From contig JARKOV010000093.1 of NCBI GenBank assembly GCA_029975965.1, positions 1-64,000 on the forward strand: 64,000 bases of DNA, in the 5' to 3' direction. Below the pieces are notes generated by a model. The model worked only from the letters and a program-made list of their open reading frames with translations. It searched no databases and was not told the origin of the DNA. Numbering within the stretch: position 1 is the first letter of the stretch; the number at the start of each line of letters is the position of its first letter. Position numbers and translations under genes: made by a program. The DNA comes from Anaerolinea sp. GTDB lineage: Bacteria > Chloroflexota > Anaerolineae > Anaerolineales > Anaerolineaceae. Positions 1 to 9,880 of this stretch are shown here, piece after piece.

Positions 1-19
1 CCCTTGAACGGCTTCGTGA

Positions 20-1276
20 TCAAGCGGCAGGATATTTGTCGGTGATAACCTCATGGTAAACCTCCTCTAAACGTGCAGCGATACACGACCACTGGTGATG
101 CTGCTCGACATACTTCCGTCCAGCCTGGCCCATCTGGGCGCGCAGCTCCGGCTCATCCAGTAAACGCAGCACAGCGTTCGACATTTCTTCCGGGCTATCG
201 GCGACCATCAGGTCGCTGCCGGGCGCGACATTGAGCGCTGAGACTGCTTTGGCAGTCGATACGACCGGCAAACCGCAGGCCATCGCCTCCAGCACCTTAT
301 TCTGGATGCCGGCGCCATACATGATCGGTGTCACCGCCAGGGTGGCGCGGTGCAGATAAGGACGGATATCATCCACCGTCCCGGTGACCTGGATGGAAGG
401 ATTCTTGGCCAGCGCGCGCAGCGCCGGGGTGGGGTCCTTTCCCACCAGCATCAGCTTCACATCCGGGCGCTTCGACCAGATGAGCGGCAGGATGTTCTCG
501 GCGAAATTCAACGCCATGGTCACGTTGGCGTGGTAGCTCATCTTCCCGCTGATCACCAGGGTGGCGCGCTCTTTCTCTTGCTGCGCCCAGGACGGCGTGT
601 AATAAGCCAGGTCCACCCCGTTCGGCAGCACGCGGATATGATCCCCAGAAGCGCCCTGCGGCATCACCTCCAGCAGGCCGTCCCGGTCGTGCCTGGATGT
701 GACCAGCACCCGCGGGAACTGCCCGGCCAACCATCCTTCGTAGCGCCGGGTGCGGCCCAGCTCAAATTGAGTCATCCAGCGCGAGATCAATCTCTTGCTG
801 CGCTCCGCCGCTTGCTTGAAGAGCAGGCTGATGCAGTCCACGCTGTCCCAAACCACAGGGGGGCGGCGCTGTGAACCATCGCGAGCTGCCAACGCCCGCC
901 CAAATGCCTGCAGATCCAAGCCGTACCTGGCGCCGCGCAAATGCTCGATGTGAACCACATCGTAACGTCCGTCAGCAGACCACAAGGCGCGCGCCAGCTG
1001 GCTCAATTCCGGTTGCCAGCAATACACCGATTGGAGCGGGACTCCGCTCGGCAAGGCGAACAGGCTGTTCACCATCGAGCGCCAGCGCGGCAACGGGAAC
1101 GCATGGATATCCCGGCAGATCCCGCGCAGTTTTTCCAGATCATTCTGTTCATCCGGCGTTGAGTAGAGCGTCAGCAACGTAACGGCGTGCCCACGTTCCG
1201 CGAGATAGCGGATCAGGTTATACGGGCGAACCCTGATCAGGTTAGGAACGTAAGGGACGATGAACAGAATGTTCAT
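20..1276 (-). CDS. Glycosyltransferase family 4 (GT-B fold)
   Basis: This cytoplasmic glycosyltransferase probably adds one sugar from a nucleotide donor to a lipid-linked surface glycan. The 418-residue length fits GT4 enzymes. The N-terminal Rossmann half starts with MNILFIVPYVP and carries a basic acceptor-side stretch. The donor half holds the segment GIQNKVLEAMACGLPVVST near residues 320-345, which contains the conserved Glu of the EX7E donor motif. It resembles the GT4 enzymes at 7683-8879 and 9873-11111 and is the most distal gene visible in the leftward run, 12 bases after the BNR-propeller gene. Donor and acceptor cannot be read from sequence. Family assignment is firm and the exact linkage is unknown. 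Confidence 0.9.
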   Translation of the reverse strand: MNILFIVPYVPNLIRVRPYNLIRYLAERGHAVTLLTLYSTPDEQNDLEKLRGICRDIHAFPLPRWRSMVNSLFALPSGVPLQSVYCWQPELSQLARALWSADGRYDVVHIEHLRGARYGLDLQAFGRALAARDGSQRRPPVVWDSVDCISLLFKQAAERSKRLISRWMTQFELGRTRRYEGWLAGQFPRVLVTSRHDRDGLLEVMPQGASGDHIRVLPNGVDLAYYTPSWAQQEKERATLVISGKMSYHANVTMALNFAENILPLIWSKRPDVKLMLVGKDPTPALRALAKNPSIQVTGTVDDIRPYLHRATLAVTPIMYGAGIQNKVLEAMACGLPVVSTAKAVSALNVAPGSDLMVADSPEEMSNAVLRLLDEPELRAQMGQAGRKYVEQHHQWSCIAARLEEVYHEVITDKYPAA

Positions 1277-1288
1277 GTTAGCCTGTGG

Positions 1289-2842
1289 TTACCGTTTGCG
1301 AATGATGGCAATGGCAATGGCCCCACCCAGGAAGAGCAGCGCGGGTAAAATGGCCTTGCCAATCAAAGCGAGGTAATCTTGCTCCGAATACAACAAACCC
1401 TCCGGAGGTTTGCTCTCTGCCGAGCGCAACGTCGGGTTTAACTCATAGCTGGGCTCTGTCGGCGTGGGGGTCACCGCCGGCAGGGTAGAGACGGGGACTT
1501 CTTCGGTCGGCGGAACGACTGGCGTGAAGGTAGGGATCGGCTCCCCTGCAACCGGCGAAGCAGACGAGATGCCCTTGGCGTACCAGACGCGGTAGCGTCC
1601 GGCTGCCGAATCCCAGATATGGGCTTCATCGCGCACAAACCAGACCACATTGACTTGATTTCCGCGGCTGACTGCCACCCGCGGCCACTCCGGGACATCC
1701 TTCTCGTATTCGGCGATCAAGACCGGCTCTGCCCATTCTTCACCGTCCCAGACGAGGTCGAGCACGTCCACCGTCTTCGCCGCCACCTCGCGGGTTCCGA
1801 CCAGAACGAGGTGCAGGTTACCTGCGCTGTCCGCAGCGATTGAATAGGTATCCAGGTTAGATTTGTAAACCGAGGCGGCACCCCACACATTGGTGATTTG
1901 CTCAGGCTCCGTCCAGGTGCGACCGGCATCTTTCGAGGTGGTGTACATGATCCAATCGTAGGGTAGCGCCCAGAAGACGATGACCAGTTGCTTGTTTTTA
2001 TCCACCCCAATGGTGATATTTTTCAGATTTGGGTTGTCGATCACCGAGAACACCGCCGGCGCCGACCACGTCACCCCGTCGTCGTAAGAGGCGGAATATT
2101 TTACCGTGGTCGGGTCAGTCAACTGCCCAAGACCGCCGCCTAAGCCTGCCTCCCAAACCGCATGCAGGTTACCATCCGCATCGATCAGCAATTGCGGCTT
2201 GACCACGCCTTCCTGTTCCGGCGAGACTTCCACCGGCTTCGTCCAACTGTTGCCGCTATCCGTGGACTGGCGATAATACAGGTGATAACAAACCAGGCAG
2301 GCCACGGTCGGAAAATTTTCCGTGTAGAGCAGGTGAATCGTCCCATCCTGATCCACTGCCAGCTTGGAGAAGTACGCCGTCTGATCCCCGCTAAGCACAC
2401 GCTTCGGGGTCCACGCCGAAGCAAGGGCGGCGTTGTAGACGGGAACTTTCGAATAATACAGCTTGGTCGTGTCCACAAAAGTCATGTGGAGGTAGCCTTG
2501 CTGGTCAATGGCCATCGACGGCCGGGTGGCCGCGCTGCCAAAATTGTATTGCGGCAGCGCAGCAACATCGTTGATCGGCCCCCAGCTTTCACCGTTGATC
2601 GAGTTGGTATACAGAACGGCATCGTAACCGGGCACTCCGGAAGACCAGGCAACATGCACCTGCCCCGATCGGTCGGCGATGACATCCGGGAACCAGGAAA
2701 ATGAGCCGGCGGAAGATAATGCCACGGGCGTCGCCCAACTGACGATCTGCCCTGAGGTGCTGGTGATTCCGAAAGATAAAGCGAGCAATCCCACCAGGGA
2801 CAGGCAAAAGACAACGTTGAAGAGAACCCTGAAGTTGCGCAT
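1289..2842 (-). CDS. Secreted BNR/Asp-box propeller protein, membrane anchored
   Basis: The protein has 517 residues. An N-terminal signal segment (residues about 8-30, rich in Leu/Val) is followed by a sialidase-like beta-propeller. At least three Asp-box motifs of the form S-x-D-x-G-x-T/S-W are visible (STDSGNSW, SYDDGVTW, SKDAGRTW). A Pro/Thr/Glu linker then leads to one C-terminal membrane helix and the basic tail RKR. Asp boxes are structural, and I do not see a convincing sialidase catalytic set, so binding or structural roles are as likely as hydrolysis. A GAGGAGG ribosome site lies about 11 bases before the ATG. It sits between membrane glycosyltransferase and GT4 genes, consistent with an extracellular glycan-related function. 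Confidence 0.8.
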   Translation of the reverse strand: MRNFRVLFNVVFCLSLVGLLALSFGITSTSGQIVSWATPVALSSAGSFSWFPDVIADRSGQVHVAWSSGVPGYDAVLYTNSINGESWGPINDVAALPQYNFGSAATRPSMAIDQQGYLHMTFVDTTKLYYSKVPVYNAALASAWTPKRVLSGDQTAYFSKLAVDQDGTIHLLYTENFPTVACLVCYHLYYRQSTDSGNSWTKPVEVSPEQEGVVKPQLLIDADGNLHAVWEAGLGGGLGQLTDPTTVKYSASYDDGVTWSAPAVFSVIDNPNLKNITIGVDKNKQLVIVFWALPYDWIMYTTSKDAGRTWTEPEQITNVWGAASVYKSNLDTYSIAADSAGNLHLVLVGTREVAAKTVDVLDLVWDGEEWAEPVLIAEYEKDVPEWPRVAVSRGNQVNVVWFVRDEAHIWDSAAGRYRVWYAKGISSASPVAGEPIPTFTPVVPPTEEVPVSTLPAVTPTPTEPSYELNPTLRSAESKPPEGLLYSEQDYLALIGKAILPALLFLGGAIAIAIIRKR

Positions 2843-2849
2843 CAGAAAA

Positions 2850-4436
2850 TTACCTCCTCACCAAGCCGAAGGAGCCCTGCGATACATAGAACCGGTCTTG
2901 TCCTTGCAAGGTCAGGTAGTGAAGCATTTCCCCCTCTGCCAGAGGCACTGAACGAACCTGGTCCGGGCTCTCGTTGAAATTCAGAAGCTCCGGATCGAAA
3001 ATGATAACACTGGACTGCGCTGAGTCTAGTCCAAATGTGGACAGGGCGACTTCGATATCCTCATTCCCCTGGTTGGACGGAAGGCCCTCATCGACTTCCC
3101 ACTTGGCGCCCAGGTCGAAACCGAGCGTCTTGTATTCCGGCAGGTAATACTGCACGTGGTGCCAGCTTGCCGCCAGAATGATGGTTTGGTCTGCCGAAAA
3201 ATTCTCTCGAATGACCCCCAGGCGGCCCAGGAAATACCGATCATGGTTGCTTAATGTCTGCCTCGTCAGCAGCCGCTGAGTTCCTGGACCGAGTGGATAC
3301 TCAGGCAAAAATAGAAATATCGAACCGCTTATTAATACTAACATAATTGCACTCACCAGTAAAATGCTAAATTGCGGAGTCAGCCATTCGTCCAACGCCG
3401 CGGCACTGAGGATAAGCAGGGCCGGGAGGAAGATGAACACCAGCCCTTGCTGGCCCATGTGGATAAAAATGTAAAACAGGATCGCCGGCGCGAGCCACAG
3501 CGCCAGAAAACCCGACCTTTCCCCAGGCTTAAGCCACGTTTTCGATCTCAACCGTTGGACGAACACGACTAAGACTGGTACCAATACTATATTCCATCCG
3601 AAGGCAGAATAGAATATCAACTTTATTGCATTTCTCCGTATCCCCCACCAACCGGCCCCCATGAACACGGAGGTGGTGCTTTGGAAACGATCGGAGAAAG
3701 CCCCCATCACATCCAGGTAGGCAGTCAAACCGCCGCTCAAAGTGACCAGGGGAACCGCCCATGCCAGACAAACAGCCGCTCCCATCGCGGCAGAACCGGC
3801 GATCCTCGCCAGGCCCACTTTACGGACTGCGTAAAGCGCTACCGGCGCCAGGAACACCAGAGTCTGTTGCCTGACCCCACCGGCGATGGCCAGCAGCAAC
3901 ACCGCCGGGATGAGGTATCGCCGGTCGCCCATCATCGTCTGGTACAGGCAAACCAGGCTCCAGATCACCAACATGGCGTCCAGCGTGTGCGGCAAAGCGA
4001 TCTCACCATAAAACCAAAACAGTGGAGAAACCGCCAGGAAAGCCGCCGACATCCAGCCCACGCGCGCGTTGTACATCGCGCGACCCAAGAAGACCATCCC
4101 GATCACCGCCACCAGGCTGGCAGCGATGCTGATGCTCACCATCGTCACCTGCGCGTCATGGAAAATCAAATCCACCAGGCGGCACAACCAGACATACACC
4201 AGATAGCCGGGGGGTTGCGGCTGCTCGTTGGCCAGGTCGAAGCGTTGCATGGCGTAGGCGAAATTGACCGAGTCCCAGTGGTACAGGATCTGGCTGCGTA
4301 AGGGAATGCGCGAGACCAGCACCAGCAAGGCCAGCCCGGCCATTCCCAGCCAGTCGCGTCGGCTGAAAGTGGAGCGGCGCGCACCCCTGGCCAGGGTCGT
4401 AGATTCCGATGGAGGCAAGCTGCTTGTACTCATCAA
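2850..4436 (-). CDS. GT39/ArnT-like multi-pass membrane glycosyltransferase
   Basis: The protein has 528 residues with roughly 10-12 hydrophobic helices after a cytoplasmic Ser/Arg-rich N-terminus of about 30 residues. The first extracytoplasmic loop begins after the first helix and contains the acidic motif YHWDSVNFAYA followed by QPPGYLVYV. This is the place where GT-C enzymes of the PMT/ArnT kind keep their catalytic Asp. Such enzymes use polyprenyl-phosphate sugars outside the membrane to modify glycans, lipids or proteins. It is 13 bases downstream of the next membrane glycosyltransferase gene, so they are probably co-translated. The GT-C fold is inferred from topology and this loop; the substrate is unknown. 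Confidence 0.75.
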   Translation of the reverse strand: MMSTSSLPPSESTTLARGARRSTFSRRDWLGMAGLALLVLVSRIPLRSQILYHWDSVNFAYAMQRFDLANEQPQPPGYLVYVWLCRLVDLIFHDAQVTMVSISIAASLVAVIGMVFLGRAMYNARVGWMSAAFLAVSPLFWFYGEIALPHTLDAMLVIWSLVCLYQTMMGDRRYLIPAVLLLAIAGGVRQQTLVFLAPVALYAVRKVGLARIAGSAAMGAAVCLAWAVPLVTLSGGLTAYLDVMGAFSDRFQSTTSVFMGAGWWGIRRNAIKLIFYSAFGWNIVLVPVLVVFVQRLRSKTWLKPGERSGFLALWLAPAILFYIFIHMGQQGLVFIFLPALLILSAAALDEWLTPQFSILLVSAIMLVLISGSIFLFLPEYPLGPGTQRLLTRQTLSNHDRYFLGRLGVIRENFSADQTIILAASWHHVQYYLPEYKTLGFDLGAKWEVDEGLPSNQGNEDIEVALSTFGLDSAQSSVIIFDPELLNFNESPDQVRSVPLAEGEMLHYLTLQGQDRFYVSQGSFGLVRR

Positions 4437-4449
4437 CGCTTTTCGGTGC

Positions 4450-6186
4450 TCACTCCGTCACCCGATAGACTGTGACCAGTGAATTCTGATATACGGGGTT
4501 CAATAGCTCCATCTGCGGTGGCGAAGCGCCAAATTCGCTCTCTGCCGGCCCGAAGAAAACGTAATCCACACTGCCGCCATTCAGCACCTCTTGCCTTTCA
4601 ACGGGTGTGAGGTCGCCAGCGAAGAACCGCTCCACGTTGGACGACTTGGTGTAAAAATCGACGGTTTGCGCCCAATGCGCCAGGTAGGCGTGCGTGCCAG
4701 TCCATGCCGGGATGTATTGCCCGATCGTCAAGGACGAAAAAACGACGTCCTCCGGCGCGGCGTTTTGCTCCAGCCACTGCATGGCAGCCAGCTCTTCATC
4801 GTGCAGGTAATATGGGTAGGTGTGGCGGCCAAGATCGATAAAGCGCCACGCCCACAGGTACACATTGGTCGGTAGCACGACCAGGATCAACCCGGCGGCC
4901 GCCCAGCGGGTGACGGCTTGCAAGGATACCCCCGGCCTGGAACGGCTGATGCGCTGGTGTATCCAGGGAAGGATGTAGCGGTACAAGCCCATGGTCGCCA
5001 GGATGGCGAAGGGCACCTGCCAGCCGTTCAGCAGGTGAATCTGGTAATCCACCGGGAGGTAGACCAGCACAAAGGTGATTAAGAACCACCCGCGCAGGAA
5101 CAGGTCCGCATCGCTGACCTGCCGAAGGCGCAAGGGGTGATCCCGAATGACCGTGTAGATCGCCAGCAAGAAGCCAGCACCGAGCAGGATGGGCAGGTGC
5201 AGCAGGTTGGGCGTGTACACTCCGGCGTTGGCGAACTGCTTGAGCACCTCCTCCCAGATCGGATCCAACGAGGTCAATGCCACCGAATAAATCGCCGGCC
5301 AGCACGAGATCAATCCCAGGATCACGCCGCTTTGGATGGCGTAGACGGGCAGCCGCCGGTCGCGCAGGGTGAGCAGCACGGCATAGGCCAACCATACCCC
5401 GTAAATAGACACCAGGTCGTAGGCGTGTTGCCAACCGAGAAACAGGGCAAAAAGCCCGGCCCAGACGGAGTAGCGCAACTGTCCTTTGGCTTGCCCGCGT
5501 AGCAGCAGGTCGAATACAAAGATATACAGGGCGGCGGCGATGAAATGGGGGTAGCCCAGGATGCCCAGGAATGTGTTTCCCTCGGCGATATAGACATCCA
5601 AAGGGAAGAGCAGCTCGTTCCCGCTCAGGTACTTGATCACCACCAGCACCCACCCGAAGCCAGAGGTGAAGGTCGCCAGCAAGAAAGCAACCCTGGTCTT
5701 GTGTTGGTCCTTCAAGAACCACTGGCACACCCGGAAGAGCAGCGCCAGAAAAGAGATCGTCGCCAGGACGCGCAAAACCTGGAACATGCCGGCGTATCCC
5801 CAGCCGAGCAGCTTGCCGATGCGACCCATCCCCCACCACAACAGGTTGAAGAACAACGGCCGGTTGGCCTCCGGGGTCATCTTGTTGGCCGCCAGGTGCT
5901 CGGTGGTCAACTCGCGCATCCAGGAAAAATACTGGGCATGGTCCGGCACATCCAGCATGATGCCCATAAATTGCTTGCCGGCTGGCTCGGTCGCATACGC
6001 ATAAATGAACGGCAGGCTGGTGACGAGCAACACCACGCCGATAACGATGCCAACGAACAGCGCGTCGGAACGCGGCCAGGCCAGGCTGGCGATCCAATGT
6101 TTCGGCGTTACGGTCGCTTCGCCGGAGGCGTTCGCAGTGACTTGCGCAGATGCTTCGACGTTTTCTTTAATGCCCATGCAATTCAT
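4450..6186 (-). CDS. Multi-pass membrane glycosyltransferase-like protein (GT-C type)
   Basis: The protein has 578 residues, with an about 40-residue cytoplasmic tail and then about 10-12 hydrophobic helices. The loop after helix 1 has acidic and aromatic residues (MLDVPDHAQYFSWMRE), as in GT-C enzymes. The C-terminal region from about residue 450 is soluble (LHDEELAAMQWLEQN and following) and looks like the periplasmic-type domain seen after the helices in membrane mannosyltransferases. It overlaps the upstream gene by 20 bases; an internal ATG at 6177 would reduce the overlap to 11. Third in a row of membrane glycosyltransferase genes. It could instead be an uncharacterised membrane protein of the same topology. 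Confidence 0.65.
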   Translation of the reverse strand: MNCMGIKENVEASAQVTANASGEATVTPKHWIASLAWPRSDALFVGIVIGVVLLVTSLPFIYAYATEPAGKQFMGIMLDVPDHAQYFSWMRELTTEHLAANKMTPEANRPLFFNLLWWGMGRIGKLLGWGYAGMFQVLRVLATISFLALLFRVCQWFLKDQHKTRVAFLLATFTSGFGWVLVVIKYLSGNELLFPLDVYIAEGNTFLGILGYPHFIAAALYIFVFDLLLRGQAKGQLRYSVWAGLFALFLGWQHAYDLVSIYGVWLAYAVLLTLRDRRLPVYAIQSGVILGLISCWPAIYSVALTSLDPIWEEVLKQFANAGVYTPNLLHLPILLGAGFLLAIYTVIRDHPLRLRQVSDADLFLRGWFLITFVLVYLPVDYQIHLLNGWQVPFAILATMGLYRYILPWIHQRISRSRPGVSLQAVTRWAAAGLILVVLPTNVYLWAWRFIDLGRHTYPYYLHDEELAAMQWLEQNAAPEDVVFSSLTIGQYIPAWTGTHAYLAHWAQTVDFYTKSSNVERFFAGDLTPVERQEVLNGGSVDYVFFGPAESEFGASPPQMELLNPVYQNSLVTVYRVTE

Positions 6187-7696
6187 CCAGTGTCTTTAGG
6201 TTGGGTTGTGCGGTTAATCCTTGCCGGGCCACCCGCACGAGGGCGTATCTCCAGGCGAGAAGAATGGCGGCGAGGATGGCCACCAGGGGAACCAGGCTGG
6301 CGGCGCCCTCCAGGTCGAAAATGGTGCCGAAGTTCCTGGCAATGTTGCCCGCCTGCCAGTTGGGCAGGGCATACTCCAGCAAGGGGTTGGCGATCACATC
6401 CGATGGAAAGGCTTGCCCCGCCAGCGTCAGGCCCCAGGTGGCGACCAGCGACCAGGCTGCCAGGAGTGCCGCCAGAATTTTGAACCAGCCCAGCCCGCCC
6501 CACCGTTCGAACGCAAAACCGAGCGCAAGCGCCAGGAAAGGCAGCGCCGGCAGAAAATAGCGCGGTCCGACCGCAAACCCGCCCCACCACATCACCGAAG
6601 AGGAATTGAACAGGAACATGACCAGCACGCTGGCCAGTGAGACCCACCATTCAGCGCGATATTTCCCGCTTTTCCACCAGGTGAACAACCCGGGGATGCC
6701 GAGCAACAGCAGCGGAGAGAAGAAGAATAAGCCTCGGAACGCGCCGAAGGTGATCCCCCAGATGGCGTCCCAATGCGGCAGGGTCAGGCTCATGAAACCC
6801 GTCTGATGTTGCGTCTCCCATTGCTCCGAAAAGCCATAACCGAGGTTGAACGGACCGCCGAACACCGTGTTGTTGTAAGCCATCAACCCGACCCCGAGCG
6901 CCGCGGCCGGGAGAACCACCCAGACCACTTTTCCCAAGGCTTTCGCATGGAGAAGTCGCCCGGCGATAAACAGGAAAAGGACCCCGGCGACCAGCACAAC
7001 GGGATATTCGCTGATCACCGCGTACCCCAAGAGAAATCCTATGCCAACCAATCGCCCAATCCGGTCGAAGCGGTCGCCCCGCGCCAGCGCAAACGCGCCA
7101 ACCAGCATCGCTGCGCTCAACTGGTGGCTGTAAAAGGCTCCCGCATACGCCAGCGCAGGGGTCAGCAGCCCGTAGCCGATCACCGCTGCAATCCCAGCCC
7201 CGCGCCTTACCCCCATCTCTAGCAGCAGAGAATACAACAGTAGTCCAAGAGCCACCGACGAAGACACCGAAATCACCACGGTCAGCACGACCTGGGCGAT
7301 GGCAAAGCGCACTTTTTGAGCGTTGATGCCCGTGCCACCTTCTCGTAGGGTGGCTTGAAATGCCTGGTTGTTGCCCAATTGTTCGACCACCTGGCCGAAT
7401 ATGGGCAAATCCAGCACCGCCTTCAGGCCGGCATAGACCGGGATGCCCAGGAACGCCGCACCCGGCGGTTTATCGCTGTAGTAGTGGTCGCCCACCCTGG
7501 CATAATCCACGGTGTTTTCCACGTAGCGGTCGATCTGGAACGTGCCGTCCTCCACCACCGCCACCACCATGTCCAGGCGCGAGTTCTGGTTCGGGTCAGC
7601 CCAGCGTGGGAAAACGTAAACATAGCAGACCAGGAGTAGCAAACCCAGCGCGATCCGGTCGATCCGCGTGGTCTTCTTCATCTCATGCGGTTCCAT
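6167..7696 (-). CDS. Multi-pass membrane glycosyltransferase-like protein (GT-C type)
   Basis: The protein has 509 residues and about 10 hydrophobic helices. After the first helix the loop reads QNSRLDMVVAVVEDGTF, followed by DHYYSDKPPGAAFLGIP. The acidic start and the YSDKPPG stretch resemble the catalytic-side loop of PMT/ArnT-like enzymes, which use lipid-linked sugars at the outer membrane face. A second ATG at 7681 (MKKTTRID) directly follows the stop of the upstream GT4 gene and is an equally good start. The upstream ATG gives a 14-base overlap. It is one of four GT-C-like enzymes in this locus. Family by topology and motif only. Confidence 0.7.
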   Translation of the reverse strand: MEPHEMKKTTRIDRIALGLLLLVCYVYVFPRWADPNQNSRLDMVVAVVEDGTFQIDRYVENTVDYARVGDHYYSDKPPGAAFLGIPVYAGLKAVLDLPIFGQVVEQLGNNQAFQATLREGGTGINAQKVRFAIAQVVLTVVISVSSSVALGLLLYSLLLEMGVRRGAGIAAVIGYGLLTPALAYAGAFYSHQLSAAMLVGAFALARGDRFDRIGRLVGIGFLLGYAVISEYPVVLVAGVLFLFIAGRLLHAKALGKVVWVVLPAAALGVGLMAYNNTVFGGPFNLGYGFSEQWETQHQTGFMSLTLPHWDAIWGITFGAFRGLFFFSPLLLLGIPGLFTWWKSGKYRAEWWVSLASVLVMFLFNSSSVMWWGGFAVGPRYFLPALPFLALALGFAFERWGGLGWFKILAALLAAWSLVATWGLTLAGQAFPSDVIANPLLEYALPNWQAGNIARNFGTIFDLEGAASLVPLVAILAAILLAWRYALVRVARQGLTAQPNLKTLDELHGH

Positions 7697-8879
7697 TGGA
7701 ATGGTAGATGGCTTCTAACGGCCGGAAGGCGGCCCGGTAATCGTAGGTGCGCTCGATCAAGCGCCGGCCGTCTGCGCCGAGTTGATCGGCCAGGTTGCGG
7801 TTTTCGAGCAGGCGAACGACCGCGTTGGCGAAGTCTTCCGGCGTATCTGCGACCAAGAGGTGTTTGCCATGCTCCACAGCGATTCCTTCACACCCAATCG
7901 AGGTGGTGACCACCGGCATGCCCTGGGCAAGTGCGTTTAAGATCTTGACGCGCATCCCGCCGCCTGCGCGCAGCGGCACCACCATCACCCCGGCCTGCTC
8001 CAGGTAGGGTTTCGTCTCCTCGACGTACCCGGTGACATGAACCTGGGCATCCTGCGCCCCCAACGCGACCACCTCGTCCGGCGGGCGCGCACCGACCACG
8101 TCAAACTCAACCTCAGGGCGCGCTTTTCGCACCAGCGGCAGCACCTGGCGGGCAAACCACAGGATGCCGTCCACGTTCGGCGGCCAGAACATCGTTCCGA
8201 TGTGGAGGATGCGATCGGCGTTCGGCGCGCGGCAGATGGGCAGCAGCTCATCGGTGTCAACGGTAATAGGGATGACTTCAATCCCGGTTTCAGCTCCCGC
8301 AACGTCCAGCAACGCCTGCCGGTCTTCCTCGCTCACCGCCAGGACGGTGTCAAATTCGCGGCAGACACGCCCTTCATAGCCGCGCAACAGGCGCCAATCG
8401 CGCTCGAACAACCATTTCTTCGGTCCGTTGCCCATCGTCGCCGCCATGCGCTGGTACAACAACCAGAGCGCGTTATGGGTATCGACGGTTTTACTACCAG
8501 CCTGCGCCTTCTCGGCGTATTGGGCCATGTTCAGTTGGTCGGCATGCACAACATCCAGGGTGTAACGGGTGGAGACCTCCTCAACCAGCGCAAACATTGC
8601 ACTGCGCCGGTCGCGGACGATCGTCCACGGCAATCCGCTGAGCAGGCTCTGCGCCAGCGCAACCGCATCGCGAGGGATGCTGCGCTGCATCGGCACGGTC
8701 AACACGTCCAGGCAGTACTTCTTGAGGTGCGCCACATCGCGACTCTGGTCGCCGCGCACGAAGGACACCAGGATGACCTCGTGCTGCTGCGACAGGAACT
8801 TGATCAGGTTCCATGTTTTAACCTTCGGTCCGCTGTCCGGCGGATAGGGTAGCACCTGGGTGAGAAGCAAGATTTTCAA
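7683..8879 (-). CDS. Glycosyltransferase family 4
   Basis: This is a 398-residue GT-B enzyme, expected in the cytoplasm on lipid-linked glycan intermediates. It starts MKILLLTQVLPYPPDSGPK, nearly the same opening as the GT4 gene at 9873-11111, so the two are probably paralogues. The donor-binding half contains VVPLRAGGGMRVKILNALAQ followed by GMPVVTTSIGCEGI near residues 298-335; Glu is not in the usual first EX7E position here, where KILNALA replaces the more common KILEALA. It overlaps the downstream membrane gene by 14 bases and lies 77 bases from the GT2 gene upstream. Family is firm, specificity unknown. Confidence 0.88.
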   Translation of the reverse strand: MKILLLTQVLPYPPDSGPKVKTWNLIKFLSQQHEVILVSFVRGDQSRDVAHLKKYCLDVLTVPMQRSIPRDAVALAQSLLSGLPWTIVRDRRSAMFALVEEVSTRYTLDVVHADQLNMAQYAEKAQAGSKTVDTHNALWLLYQRMAATMGNGPKKWLFERDWRLLRGYEGRVCREFDTVLAVSEEDRQALLDVAGAETGIEVIPITVDTDELLPICRAPNADRILHIGTMFWPPNVDGILWFARQVLPLVRKARPEVEFDVVGARPPDEVVALGAQDAQVHVTGYVEETKPYLEQAGVMVVPLRAGGGMRVKILNALAQGMPVVTTSIGCEGIAVEHGKHLLVADTPEDFANAVVRLLENRNLADQLGADGRRLIERTYDYRAAFRPLEAIYHSNGTA

Positions 8880-8956
8880 GCCGAGAACACCTCGATCGGG
8901 ATTCGAAAGGACGGGCAGCCTGCTGCCCCGGTGGGAAAATTACACCTGCAAGAGGA

Positions 8957-9880
8957 TTAAAACGCCCTGACCGAACGGAAAAGGCGCCAGTAGCTGAGCG
9001 CTTTGGTGCGCCGCGCATCGCTGCGCGAAAAGAAAAACGCCGCCATGCCGGCCATCGATCGGACCAGGCTGTTGATGCGCAGCAATCCTTTGTACAGCAG
9101 GGCTGTGAGTGCGCCGTAATGCTTGCGGAAGAACTGCACCCTGCTCTGGTACAGGCGCAACAACGTCTCCTCACGAACCTGGCTCGACGACCCGCCCCAG
9201 ATGTGCGTGACCTGCACATCCGGCACGAAACGCACCTTCCAACCGGCTTTTTTGAGCCGAAAGCACAGGTCGGTCTCCTCGGAATACATAAAAATCTGTT
9301 CGTCGAACAACCCAACCTGTTCGAGCGCCGTGCGCGGTGCCATCATACAGGCGCCCATCAACCAGTCCACCTCTCGCGCGTCGTCCATTTGCCAGTAGGT
9401 CATGCGATATTTGCCAAAGATGCGACTGTGCGGAAAGAGTCGGTCCAGCCAGAGGGTCTGCCAGAGCTCTGTCGCCAGTGTCGGGAAACCATAGCACGAA
9501 GGTTGGAACGTCCCGTCTTCGTAAATCAGCTTACAGCCAGTAATCGCCGTATCCGGGTTCCCGCGTGCCTCTTGCAGCAATCGCGGCAGCGTGCCAGGAT
9601 GCAGGAACGCATCGCTGTTGAGCAGCAAAAGATACTCGCCCGTCGATTGGCGGATGGCCTGGTTATTGGCGCGTGAAAAGCCCACGTTTTCCGGGTTAAC
9701 GATCAGGTTCGCCTGTGGAAATTCGCGCCGCACAGCCGCCACGCTGTCGTCAGTCGAGGCGTTGTCCACGATCCACACGTCGTAATCGACGTCGCCGGCG
9801 TGGGCTGCGATAGCCCTCAAGCAGCGCAGCAAGTATTCTCGCGCATTCCAGTTGACGATGATGATCGAGACTTCAGGCAT
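8957..9880 (-). CDS. Glycosyltransferase family 2 (rhamnosyltransferase-like)
   Basis: This GT-A enzyme starts at an ATG at 9880 (MPEVSIIIVNWNAREYLL), 8 bases inside the end of the upstream GT4 gene; a longer reading to 9925 would add 15 residues that do not fit the family. The 307-residue product has the GT2 landmarks: IIIVNWN at the first strand, VDNASTDDS near residue 40, and the metal-site segment LLLNSDAFLHPG near 85-95. A DWLMGACMM stretch near residue 180 is typical of WbbL-like rhamnosyltransferases. It probably extends the polysaccharide repeat unit. The donor sugar is not determined. Confidence 0.87.
   Translation of the reverse strand: MPEVSIIIVNWNAREYLLRCLRAIAAHAGDVDYDVWIVDNASTDDSVAAVRREFPQANLIVNPENVGFSRANNQAIRQSTGEYLLLLNSDAFLHPGTLPRLLQEARGNPDTAITGCKLIYEDGTFQPSCYGFPTLATELWQTLWLDRLFPHSRIFGKYRMTYWQMDDAREVDWLMGACMMAPRTALEQVGLFDEQIFMYSEETDLCFRLKKAGWKVRFVPDVQVTHIWGGSSSQVREETLLRLYQSRVQFFRKHYGALTALLYKGLLRINSLVRSMAGMAAFFFSRSDARRTKALSYWRLFRSVRAF

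Noticed and set aside
1..23. Start of a further gene on the minus strand with a TTG at 23
   Set aside because: Only seven codons (MITKPFK) remain before the window ends, and no ribosome site can be judged. The leftward operon may well continue, but this fragment cannot support a call.
1289..2842. Active sialidase
   Set aside because: Asp-box motifs are present, but the catalytic Arg triad, Tyr/Glu pair and FRIP segment of sialidases are not seen.
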